Assembly: GCA_050013615.1 (NCBI GenBank)
Contig: JBEKEX010000091.1
Coordinates: 1 to 9,971 of the forward strand
DNA length: 9,971 nt
Direction of reading: 5' to 3'
DNA from: JBEKEX01 sp050013615
GTDB taxonomy: Bacteria; Chloroflexota; Anaerolineae; Anaerolineales; Anaerolineaceae
Shown here piece after piece: positions 1 to 5,887 of the stretch (the stretch's first letter is position 1; the number at the start of each line of letters is the position of its first letter). A program made the translations under genes and the position numbers. Under the pieces are notes generated by a model. The model was not told the DNA's origin. It searched no databases and was given only the letters and a program-made list of their open reading frames with translations.

Positions 1-1
1 C

Positions 2-67
2 GCTATTGCAGCGGTGACCGCAATTACTCACGCGGGCCTGCCCGAAGCCACCACAGAAGAGGAATAA
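2..67 (+). CDS. C-terminal end of an unidentified gene (partial)
   Basis: An open frame enters from the left edge and ends at the TAA at 65-67. The 21 visible residues run AIAAVTAITHAGLPEATTEEE. The first part is alanine/threonine rich and the tail is acidic (four of the last six residues are Glu). I do not recognise a family from so little sequence. It is called coding because the frame is open to the edge, codons look normal, and a hairpin-rich spacer starts straight after the stop. A chance open frame of 21 codons is quite possible, so confidence is moderate. Confidence 0.5.
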   Translation, partial: AIAAVTAITHAGLPEATTEEE

Positions 68-68
68 A

Positions 69-97
69 TCTCTCCCTCCTTTTGAAAAGTAGGGGAG
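69..97. repeat. Imperfect hairpin, REP-like copy 1
   Basis: Bases 72-77 pair with 91-97 (one bulged G) and 79-82 with 86-89, leaving a 3-base loop. It begins two bases after the upstream stop codon. Its left arm starts with TCTCTCCCTC (69-78), the same ten bases that start the second hairpin at 154. No T-run follows on either strand, so it is not a standard intrinsic terminator, though it could protect the 3' end of the upstream mRNA. Confidence 0.5.
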
Positions 98-153
98 CAA
101 GTGGATTTATTCTCTACTCTGATAGTAGTGCGTAACTCTCACCCTCACTTACG

Positions 154-173
154 TCTCTCCCTCAAGGGAGAGA
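154..173. repeat. Perfect hairpin, REP-like copy 2
   Basis: TCTCTCCC (154-161), loop TCAA, then GGGAGAGA (166-173): an 8-bp perfect stem with a 4-base loop; the flanking T162/A165 could also pair. It sits in a pyrimidine-rich tract (about 136-198: CTCTCACCCTCACTT ahead of it, CTTTCCCCTCCTCCT after it). This resembles the CCCTCACCC...CTCTCCC...GGGAGAG intergenic palindromes that I recall as dispersed in many bacterial genomes. That resemblance is from memory; within the window only two copies of the TCTCTCCCTC core are visible (69-78 and 154-163). There is no T-run for termination. Confidence 0.55.
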
Positions 174-239
174 AAATGAACTTTCCCCTCCTCCTGATGC
201 TTCAGTATACCGGCTATGTGATTAATCCAGAGGTTTGTG

Positions 240-248
240 TGTTATAAT
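240..248 (+). promoter_or_regulatory. Extended -10 promoter, probably leaderless
   Basis: TGTTATAAT at 240-248 is a perfect extended -10 element (TG, one base, then consensus TATAAT). No good -35 is seen 16-18 bases upstream (GATTAA at 220-225), as is usual for extended -10 promoters. The ATG at 255 lies only six bases after the hexamer, where transcription would be expected to start, so the mRNA may have no leader. Confidence 0.6.
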
Positions 249-254
249 GCCCTC

Positions 255-629
255 ATGACGCACACTTTGTGGAATGATTTTGTTCTGACTTTCGTGCCAT
301 TATTCGTCGTGCTTGACGCCGCTGGTAACTTGCCGATGGTGATTTCGCTTACCGAGGGGATGACCGGCAAAGAAAAAATTAAAGTCATCGACGTCGCTAC
401 TGTCACCGCCGCCGTGGTGGGCTTGGCCTTCCTTTTTTTCGGGCAGTTCCTGTTGCACGCCATGGGAATCTCCGTGGGCGCTTTCGCGGTGGCGCTTGCC
501 GAGGGTATGCCCGAAGATACGGCGGCACGCTTTGCCTGTGCTGCCGGGGCATTGGCCACCACCCGGCTGGGAGCGCAGCCTTCGCTGCCCACCCGCGTAG
601 AAGTTGCTGTGCTATTGCAGCACCTATGA
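255..629 (+). CDS. Chimeric ORF: truncated MarC membrane protein fused to a PfkB-kinase tail
   Basis: The start chosen is ATG 255; a GTG at 237 is in frame but overlaps the -10 box. The product would be 124 residues. Residues 1 to about 80 (MTHTLWNDFV..., PLFVVLDAAGNLP, then FLFFGQFLL...GISVG) match the N-terminal third of MarC-family integral membrane proteins, normally about 200 residues with six helices. From about residue 81 the sequence (VALAEGMP, then FACAAGALATTRLGAQPSLPTR) is the C-terminal end of PfkB/ribokinase-type sugar kinases, after the catalytic GAGD motif, which is absent. So it holds two membrane segments and part of a third, plus the last kinase helices. Neither half should work: MarC lacks most of its membrane domain and the kinase lacks substrate, ATP and catalytic parts. 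Most likely it is the scar of a deletion joining two genes, or an assembly join. Confidence 0.75.
   Translation: MTHTLWNDFVLTFVPLFVVLDAAGNLPMVISLTEGMTGKEKIKVIDVATVTAAVVGLAFLFFGQFLLHAMGISVGAFAVALAEGMPEDTAARFACAAGALATTRLGAQPSLPTRVEVAVLLQHL
477..497 (+). other. MarC / PfkB-kinase junction
   Basis: The codons at 477-497 read GAFAVAL. MarC proteins typically continue GISVGAFAVAGG, and ribokinases typically read GDAFNGAFAVALAEG. The hexapeptide GAFAVA (477-494) therefore fits both families, and the switch from one to the other lies inside this stretch. A shared ~18-base segment is the expected footprint of short-homology deletion, or of a graph-based misassembly at a short repeat. The family consensus strings are recalled, not searched. 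Confidence 0.7.
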
Positions 630-754
630 GCATTATAAAAAGCGCACGAATGTAATTTCGCCGATCTCGGGAAGTTATCCTGGACCGGCTGTGGGGCTTT
701 ATTTTGCCTCCGCGTACGCTTTCGCCCCGGCATTTTGGCAGGTGATATTTAATA

Positions 755-783
755 CTGGCAGATATCGGCCGAAGTGATAAAAT
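755..783 (+). promoter_or_regulatory. Promoter of the ABC exporter gene
   Basis: CTGGCA at 755-760 (4 of 6 matches to TTGACA), a 17-base spacer, and TAAAAT at 778-783 (5 of 6 to TATAAT) with TG at 775-776 forming an extended -10. Start of transcription is expected near 790, giving a leader of about 15 bases before ATG 805. The 8-base palindrome TCGGCCGA (765-772) lies in the spacer, where a repressor could bind. The 630-754 stretch before it holds no gene that I can support. Confidence 0.55.
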
Positions 784-804
784 TCCCCCTGGCGAATATC
801 GAAG

Positions 805-2580
805 ATGCAAAACTTACAGCTACAAACACCTAGCGCTGCCAGTCGCTCAGTATTGAAACGGTTGGCAGAGCTGATTGCTCCTCACTGGCGCCCCCTTGGA
901 ATTGCTGCTGGCTTACTGGTAATTTCCAGCGTGATCAGTTTGTCATTGCCGGTTGCAGTCCGTTGGCTGGTGGATACCGTTTTTTCCGACCATGACCTTT
1001 CTGAATTGAATATCATCTCTCTGGCCTTGGTTGGCCTGTTCGTTTTGCAAAGCTTTTTTTCGGTTATCCATACTTTTTTGGTTGCTAGCGTTGGGCAACG
1101 GATCGTGGCCGATCTGCGCCTGCATATCTATGAGCGCGTGCAAAGCTTGCCGTTGCGCTTTTTTACCGAACGCCGTACCGGCGAGATCGTTTCCCGCGTC
1201 AGCAACGATGTGACCGTGATCCAGCAAGCTATCACTGAGGTGCCCATCAGTTTTTTGGGCCAGTTCATCACGTTATCCGGTGGGCTCGTGATGATGCTGG
1301 TCATGAACTGGCGGTTGACGTTGTTCGTCTTTGCCCTCATCCCACCCATCCTGGTCTTCGGGCTGTTCTTCGGTCGCCGCCTGGAGCGACTTTCGTCCGC
1401 TGTACAAGACCGCCTGGCGGATTCAACCGTAGTGCTCGAGGAAATGCTTTCGGGCATTCGCGTGGTCAAATCGTTCGTGCGTGAAGCTTTCGAGCAGCAG
1501 CGTTTTTCTCATCAGATCGAGCAGGCCTATACAACAGCGTTAAAGCGCGCCCGATTGAGAGCGGTCTTTATTCCCCTGATCACATTCTTTGGCTTTGGGG
1601 CGGTCATCTTCTTGCTGTGGTATGGCGGCCATCAGGTGGTTCAAGGGACCATTACAACCGGGGAGTTGATCGCCTTTTTGATCTATATGATCATGGTTAC
1701 CGGGCCCATCGGCAACTTTACCACCCTGTATGCGCAGATCCGTGAGGCAATGGGCGCAGCGCAACGGATGTTTGAGCTCCTTGATGCAGTGCCTGAGCCT
1801 TTTGAGGCGGCCGATGCGCTGCAGCCAGAGCGGCTGCGGGGGCAGGTACGTTTTGCGGATGTTGGTTTTTCGTACGACGACTCGCAGCAGGTTTTGGAAG
1901 ATGTGTCGCTGGACGTCCAACCGGGCGAAGTCCTGGCAATTGTGGGGCCGAGCGGCGTAGGAAAGACGACATTGGTGAATCTCATCCCGCGCTTCTATGA
2001 TCCGACGGCAGGACGGATCGAGATCGATGGCACGGACACACGCAGGTTCGATTTGCGCAAGTTGCGCGAACAAATTGGCCTGGTTCCGCAGGAAACTTTC
2101 CTCTTTGGCGGCACAATCCGGGAAAATATTGCTTATGGACGACCGGGTGCCAGCGAGGATGAGATCATTACTGCAGCAAAAGCAGCCAATGCGCATGAAT
2201 TCATTGTCGCTTTTCCAGAGGGTTACGAGACGATAGCAGGCGAAAAGGGCGTCAAACTGTCCATGGGCCAGCGCCAGCGGATCACCATTGCACGCGTGCT
2301 CTTGAAAGACCCCCGTATCTTGATCCTTGATGAGGCGACTTCTTCACTCGATTCGGAATCAGAATGGCTCGTGCAGGAAGCGTTGGACCACTTGATGAAT
2401 GGTCGGACGACCTTCGTCATTGCTCATCGTCTCTCGACTATCCAGCGTGCGGATCGTATCGTCGTGCTGAAGGACGGGAGAATTGTCGAACAGGGGCGGC
2501 ACAACGACTTGCTGGCCCAGGGCGGACTGTACCACCATTTATGGTCGCTGCAATTTGCCGAAGTCGATGAGATGAAATAG
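805..2580 (+). CDS. ABC half-transporter, exporter type (ABCB/MsbA-like)
   Basis: 591 residues, the usual length for a half-size exporter that works as a homodimer. The N-terminal ~310 residues form the six-helix export domain (segments near 31-56, 68-95, 145-168, 171-190, 252-274 and 286-306). The C-terminal nucleotide-binding domain has a Walker A GPSGVGKT at 381-388, Q-loop Q429, signature LSMGQ at 485-489, Walker B ILILDE with D509/E510, D-loop SSLD and switch H541 in IAHRLST. All residues needed for ATP hydrolysis are present. The signature has Met in place of the common second-last Gly of LSGGQ. The substrate cannot be told: MsbA-like proteins move lipids, drugs or peptides. No partner half-transporter is adjacent. 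The ATG at 805 has only a weak ribosome site (GAAG just before it). No terminator hairpin is visible after the stop. Confidence 0.95.
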   Translation: MQNLQLQTPSAASRSVLKRLAELIAPHWRPLGIAAGLLVISSVISLSLPVAVRWLVDTVFSDHDLSELNIISLALVGLFVLQSFFSVIHTFLVASVGQRIVADLRLHIYERVQSLPLRFFTERRTGEIVSRVSNDVTVIQQAITEVPISFLGQFITLSGGLVMMLVMNWRLTLFVFALIPPILVFGLFFGRRLERLSSAVQDRLADSTVVLEEMLSGIRVVKSFVREAFEQQRFSHQIEQAYTTALKRARLRAVFIPLITFFGFGAVIFLLWYGGHQVVQGTITTGELIAFLIYMIMVTGPIGNFTTLYAQIREAMGAAQRMFELLDAVPEPFEAADALQPERLRGQVRFADVGFSYDDSQQVLEDVSLDVQPGEVLAIVGPSGVGKTTLVNLIPRFYDPTAGRIEIDGTDTRRFDLRKLREQIGLVPQETFLFGGTIRENIAYGRPGASEDEIITAAKAANAHEFIVAFPEGYETIAGEKGVKLSMGQRQRITIARVLLKDPRILILDEATSSLDSESEWLVQEALDHLMNGRTTFVIAHRLSTIQRADRIVVLKDGRIVEQGRHNDLLAQGGLYHHLWSLQFAEVDEMK

Positions 2581-2657
2581 CTGTTAGGGTGGGGGAAAAT
2601 CAGCTCCAAGGGTCCAGAAATGCTAACAAATCTCTAATGTCCGAACAATGGGCAATT

Positions 2658-2666
2658 TGCTATAAT
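2658..2666 (+). promoter_or_regulatory. Extended -10 promoter of the msrB-msrA-molybdoenzyme operon
   Basis: TGCTATAAT at 2658-2666 is a full extended -10 with consensus TATAAT; the -35 region is weak. Transcription would begin near 2673, giving a ~41-base leader to ATG 2714. The leader holds a tandem AGTATAAGTATA (2691-2702); its TATAAG and TATAAA could act as a second -10 closer to the gene. Confidence 0.65.
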
Positions 2667-2713
2667 ATAATGGACAATAAAGAGCATATTAGTATAAGTA
2701 TAAACGGTGACCT

Positions 2714-3088
2714 ATGCAACTAAATACGTTGACTCGTGAAGAAGAAAATGTGATCGTCCATAAAGGGACGGAGGCGCCTTTTACCGGAGAATATGATGAC
2801 TTTTTTATGGAAGGCACCTATGTATGCCGGCGTTGTAATACCCCCTTGTATACTTCTTCGACAAAGTTCAATTCGGGTTGCGGCTGGCCCAGCTTCGATC
2901 AAGAGATCCCCAATGCCGTCAAGCGCATTCCCGACCCGGATGGCATGCGCACGGAGATCGAGTGCGCTGCCTGTGGGGCGCATCTGGGACATGTCTTTGA
3001 GGGTGAAGGTTTTACCCCCAAGAATACCCGGCATTGCGTCAATTCTATTTCTTTGAAATTCATCCCGAAAACCCATGAACAAAAATGA
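2714..3088 (+). CDS. msrB: Peptide-methionine (R)-S-oxide reductase MsrB
   Basis: 124 residues, a single complete MsrB domain of ordinary length. It reduces the R epimer of protein-bound methionine sulfoxide. The four structural zinc ligands are present as two CxxC pairs (C38/C41 and C84/C87). The catalytic cysteine is C108 in RHCVNSISL, and the second cysteine C56 in SGCGWPSF is at the place of the known resolving cysteine, so regeneration by thioredoxin is expected. There is no signal peptide, so it is cytoplasmic. GGTGA at 2706-2710 is a modest ribosome site for ATG 2714. The 3' end overlaps msrA by 14 bases, implying translational coupling. Confidence 0.96.
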   Translation: MQLNTLTREEENVIVHKGTEAPFTGEYDDFFMEGTYVCRRCNTPLYTSSTKFNSGCGWPSFDQEIPNAVKRIPDPDGMRTEIECAACGAHLGHVFEGEGFTPKNTRHCVNSISLKFIPKTHEQK

Positions 3089-3623
3089 GATTGCAGTTTT
3101 TGGAACCGGCTGCTTTTGGTGCAGCGAGGCGATCTTTCGCCGGCTGAAGGGCGTGGCTTCGGTGACGCCGGGCTATGCCGGCGGCGAAACGGTCAATCCT
3201 TCTTATGAGCAGGTGTGCACCGGCATGACAGGCCATGCCGAGGCGGCCAGGATCGAGTTCGATCCCAGCGTCATCCCTTACGAGGACTTGTTGGAAGTGT
3301 TTTGGAATGTGCACGACCCAACAACGCTCAACCGCCAGGGAAACGATGTGGGCACGCAGTATCGCTCCATCATTCTGTATATGACGGAAGAACAACACAT
3401 GGCTGCTGAGCAATCGCTCAAGAACCTCACGGCATCTCATGCCTACAAAAATCCCATCGTTACCGAGATCCAACCCTTGGGAGAGTTCTACAAGGCAGAG
3501 TCCTATCATAAAGATTATTACGAACATCACGGCAACCAACCTTACTGCCGCCTGATCATTTCCCCAAAGTTAAATCACTTAAGGGAGAAATATGCCGTGA
3601 AGATGAAAGAAGAATATCTTTAA
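3075..3623 (+). CDS. msrA: Peptide-methionine (S)-S-oxide reductase MsrA
   Basis: 182 residues, normal for MsrA. It reduces the S epimer, complementing MsrB. The active-site motif GCFWCSE lies at residues 12-18, with catalytic C13 and family-conserved E18. GYAGG follows, and a distal cysteine C158 in PYCRLIISPK is a plausible resolving cysteine. No signal peptide is present. Its start lies inside msrB in another frame with no strong ribosome site of its own, so it probably depends on ribosomes finishing msrB. Separate msrB and msrA genes side by side, rather than a fused MsrAB, is a common layout. The next gene begins after 36 bases. Confidence 0.96.
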   Translation: MNKNEIAVFGTGCFWCSEAIFRRLKGVASVTPGYAGGETVNPSYEQVCTGMTGHAEAARIEFDPSVIPYEDLLEVFWNVHDPTTLNRQGNDVGTQYRSIILYMTEEQHMAAEQSLKNLTASHAYKNPIVTEIQPLGEFYKAESYHKDYYEHHGNQPYCRLIISPKLNHLREKYAVKMKEEYL

Positions 3624-3647
3624 TCCCGTGGTTACTGAATTGTCCGT

Positions 3648-3654
3648 GGAGAAG
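3648..3654 (+). promoter_or_regulatory. Ribosome binding site of the molybdoenzyme gene
   Basis: GGAGAAG with five bases before ATG 3660. This is the strongest ribosome site in the operon and fixes the start. No promoter is visible in the 36-base gap after msrA, so co-transcription is likely. Confidence 0.7.
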
Positions 3655-3659
3655 TTCTT

Positions 3660-5339
3660 ATGAAACGGTCTTCTTTGCTGGCCGGTGCCCTGATCGGTTT
3701 GGCGACCAGTCTGGTGATGATGGCGGTGTCCTATTTAGGCAGCGTGCTAATAGGATTGCCCTTTTTACCTTTCGATCTTTTCGATTGGCTGACACGTGTC
3801 TTGCCGGGGGGCTTGATTGCACCCATTTTAGGTGCGATGATCTCGATCATTTCCGCCCTGCATTTGGGTCCCACTGATACGACGGCCAAGCTGGCCGAGC
3901 AAATCCAGGCGTTGGGCCTGGTGGCACTGACCGGCGTGGTCTTCGGGTTGATGCTGGTATGGGTGGGTGCAATGCACCGTGCATGGCTCGAGCGCGCCGG
4001 ACTGGTGGGCGGGGCGATCCTGTGGGTTGGGATGGTGGTCGTCGAGGTCTCGCTGCCATCCACGTCGTCCGGCTTGTTCCTGAGCCTGACTTGGCTTTTG
4101 ATATTACTGGCGGGGTGGGGCTGGCAACTTTCGCGGATGTTGGAGATATTCGCCCGCGGCGCGGTTCAACCACCCACCGATAACGCACTCTCTGCCGATT
4201 CTGGTGTAACTGCATTCGAACGGCAGATGACTCGCCGGAATATGTTGGTTCTGGCGGGCACCAGTGCGGCCAGCGTGGTGGTCCTTCTCCTGGGTCTGGA
4301 AAAATATCGCCAGGCGGGGACGGCCGGTAGTGCTGCACTCCCTTCTGTCGGTGGTGCCACCAGCACGCCGCATCACATCCCGTATGGGCCGGAATATACT
4401 TCCGGGCCGGCAGCTTCACCATCTCCGGCAGTACTGGCCGCACGCATCGTCCCTGCTCCGGGGACACGGGCGGAGATCACTCCCGTAGATCAGTTCTATC
4501 GGGTAGACATCAATGCGCTGCCTCCTGTGGTGGACGGGAGTAGTTGGCGGCTCAACTTGACCGGTCTGGTAAAGAACCCAATTTCATTGACCCTGGACGA
4601 GGTCTGGGCACGCCCCTCCATTACCCAAGCGGTTACCTTGTCCTGTGTTTCCAACCTGGTGGGTGGCGACTTGATCGGCAGCAATTATTGGACGGGTATC
4701 CGACTTAAAGATATCCTGGACGAAGCCGGCCTTCAATCCGGCGCCCAGGAAATTGCCCTAACAGCTGCAGATGGGTATTACGAGGGGTTGTCTTTGGATG
4801 AGGCCATGGACGAGCGCACGTTGCTGGTCTATGCCATGAACGGCGATCCGCTGACGACAGAACACGGCTTCCCGTTGCGGTTGTATGTCCCCGGCCACTA
4901 TGGCATGAAGCTGCCGAAATGGATCACTCAGATGGAAGTGATCGACCATTCGGCAGCGGGTTATTGGGTCGACCGCGGCTGGAGCCAGACGGCCATCCCG
5001 CAAACGACCTCGGTCATTGACACCGTTGCTGTCGATAAGAGCGACCTCCAAAAGACCGGCATCATGCCGCTGGGCGGGATCGCATGGTCTGGGGAACGCG
5101 GCATCAGCAAGGTGGAGGTGCAGGTCGATAACCAGCCGTGGGTCACAGCCGATCTGCGCAGCCCGACCATCAGTCCTTTGACCTGGGTGCAGTGGCGTTA
5201 TGATTGGAAGCCCGCTCCTGGCTCACATACCGTGCAGGTGCGCGCCACGGATGGCACCGGTGCGCTTCAGAATCTAACTTCCACTGACCCGGCGCCCGAA
5301 GGCGCAACGGGTATCGATAGCGTGCAGATCTCCATCTGA
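3660..5339 (+). CDS. Membrane-anchored molybdopterin oxidoreductase, sulfite oxidase family
   Basis: 559 residues in three parts. Residues 1-160 hold four or five membrane helices (about 7-32, 50-68, 85-105, 114-132, 138-157). Then comes a linker with TRRNMLVLAG (twin arginines R192/R193) and a hydrophobic helix (196-213), which reads as an internal Tat signal anchor. From about 275 to 435 is the molybdopterin-binding domain of the sulfite oxidase family, with the expected molybdenum-ligand cysteine C329 in LSCVSNLVGG. Residues about 450-559 (KVEVQVDNQPW, W-DW-P-G-H-VR-A-D-G) match the Mo-co dimerisation domain, which MsrP (YedY) lacks. The catalytic domain is probably outside the membrane. 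The substrate is unknown: sulfite, sulfoxides or other S/N-oxides fit the family. The msrBA neighbours favour a sulfoxide. No haem domain is present, and the membrane part has only two histidines (H68, H106), so the electron partner is unclear. Confidence 0.88.
   Translation: MKRSSLLAGALIGLATSLVMMAVSYLGSVLIGLPFLPFDLFDWLTRVLPGGLIAPILGAMISIISALHLGPTDTTAKLAEQIQALGLVALTGVVFGLMLVWVGAMHRAWLERAGLVGGAILWVGMVVVEVSLPSTSSGLFLSLTWLLILLAGWGWQLSRMLEIFARGAVQPPTDNALSADSGVTAFERQMTRRNMLVLAGTSAASVVVLLLGLEKYRQAGTAGSAALPSVGGATSTPHHIPYGPEYTSGPAASPSPAVLAARIVPAPGTRAEITPVDQFYRVDINALPPVVDGSSWRLNLTGLVKNPISLTLDEVWARPSITQAVTLSCVSNLVGGDLIGSNYWTGIRLKDILDEAGLQSGAQEIALTAADGYYEGLSLDEAMDERTLLVYAMNGDPLTTEHGFPLRLYVPGHYGMKLPKWITQMEVIDHSAAGYWVDRGWSQTAIPQTTSVIDTVAVDKSDLQKTGIMPLGGIAWSGERGISKVEVQVDNQPWVTADLRSPTISPLTWVQWRYDWKPAPGSHTVQVRATDGTGALQNLTSTDPAPEGATGIDSVQISI
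4227..4298 (+). other. Internal twin-arginine (Tat) signal-anchor segment
   Basis: Codons 190-213 of the molybdoenzyme: M-T-R-R-N-M-L-V-L-A-G followed by a ~18-residue hydrophobic helix ending before EKYRQAG. The RR pair with a polar residue before it and hydrophobic residues after it fits the Tat motif. Cofactor-loaded molybdoenzymes are usual Tat cargo. Finding it after several ordinary membrane helices suggests insertion by Sec first and Tat second, as known for the Streptomyces Rieske protein. Confidence 0.65.
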
Positions 5340-5360
5340 TCGTACTTGTCGAGGTGAATA

Positions 5361-5780
5361 TTATGCTTGGGGGGTTAATACCACGATGGGAATGCGCCGC
5401 GTCGTCTGTTTTTGATATTCAACGTAATACTGATTCTTGCCGGTGACATATTGCCACAGGCGTCCATATTCCTCGTCCGCAGCTTGCCTGGCCTGGATGC
5501 GAAGCTTTTGATCCTTGACTTGGATAACCGTCGATGGTTGGTGCATCAGGTTGAGGAACCAGGCGGGGTGATGATCCTTGCCCCAGTTGGAGGCGACCAA
5601 CAGGTAGTTATCGCCGTCGCGGAAATAATTGATCGGCGTGGTGTAGCTTTTGCCCGATTTGCGCCCTACGGTGTTCAGTAGTAATACGGTCTGCCCGGCC
5701 ATGGTGCTGCCCAAGCGCCCGTTGCTCAAATGATAGGACAGCACATTAGCTGCCATCAAAATCCTGACCCATAGATCCAT
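5361..5780 (-). CDS. Ddn-type F420-dependent nitroreductase (DUF385)
   Basis: Start ATG at 5780 (reading leftward) is preferred over the longer frame beginning 5882, because GGGAAGG lies seven bases before it and the family begins here. The 139-residue product fits the deazaflavin (F420)-dependent nitroreductase family: LLLNTVGRKSGK (33-44) with TTP after it, YLLVASNWG at 59-67, HPAWFLNL at 71-78, and the C-terminal TTRRIPIVVL. These proteins bind coenzyme F420 and transfer hydride to quinones, nitro compounds or other acceptors, often at the membrane face. It implies that the host makes F420. The 3' end converges on the molybdoenzyme gene with 21 bases between stops and no clear terminator hairpin. 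It lies 107 bases downstream of the polymerase gene on the same strand. Confidence 0.9.
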   Translation of the reverse strand: MDLWVRILMAANVLSYHLSNGRLGSTMAGQTVLLLNTVGRKSGKSYTTPINYFRDGDNYLLVASNWGKDHHPAWFLNLMHQPSTVIQVKDQKLRIQARQAADEEYGRLWQYVTGKNQYYVEYQKQTTRRIPIVVLTPQA

Positions 5781-5792
5781 AGTTTTTCCTTC

Positions 5793-5808
5793 CCATTCTG
5801 TAGAATGG
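5793..5808. promoter_or_regulatory. Perfect 16-base inverted repeat, candidate operator
   Basis: CCATTCT-GT-AGAATGG: 7-base arms with a 2-base centre. It ends 12 bases before the nitroreductase ATG on the minus strand and touches its ribosome site. On that strand TATACC, a poor -10 candidate, overlaps its upstream edge. A repressor bound here would cover the transcription start; alternatively the RNA could fold over the ribosome site, though a 2-base loop is too tight unless the stem is shortened. Confidence 0.5.
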
Positions 5809-5887
5809 TATACATCTTTTCGTATCCATTCACATTGATTGTAATAGGCAAGGGGAGGGTGATGATTGACAAGGTTGTACAAAGCGC

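Noticed and set aside
242..810. Two minus-strand frames (163 and 135 codons) antisense to the MarC/kinase chimera
   Set aside because: The + strand is clearly coding by family match; the antisense products are basic, low-information sequences.
2581..2660. Search for an intrinsic terminator after the ABC exporter
   Set aside because: No GC-rich hairpin followed by a T-run could be found; AT-rich sequence here belongs to the next promoter.
3847..4467. 206-codon minus-strand frame over the molybdoenzyme gene
   Set aside because: Shadow of a well-supported gene; proline/arginine-rich translation without motifs.
5781..5882. N-terminal extension of the nitroreductase to 5882
   Set aside because: The extra 34 residues do not fit the family, cross the inverted repeat, and the better ribosome site serves ATG 5780.
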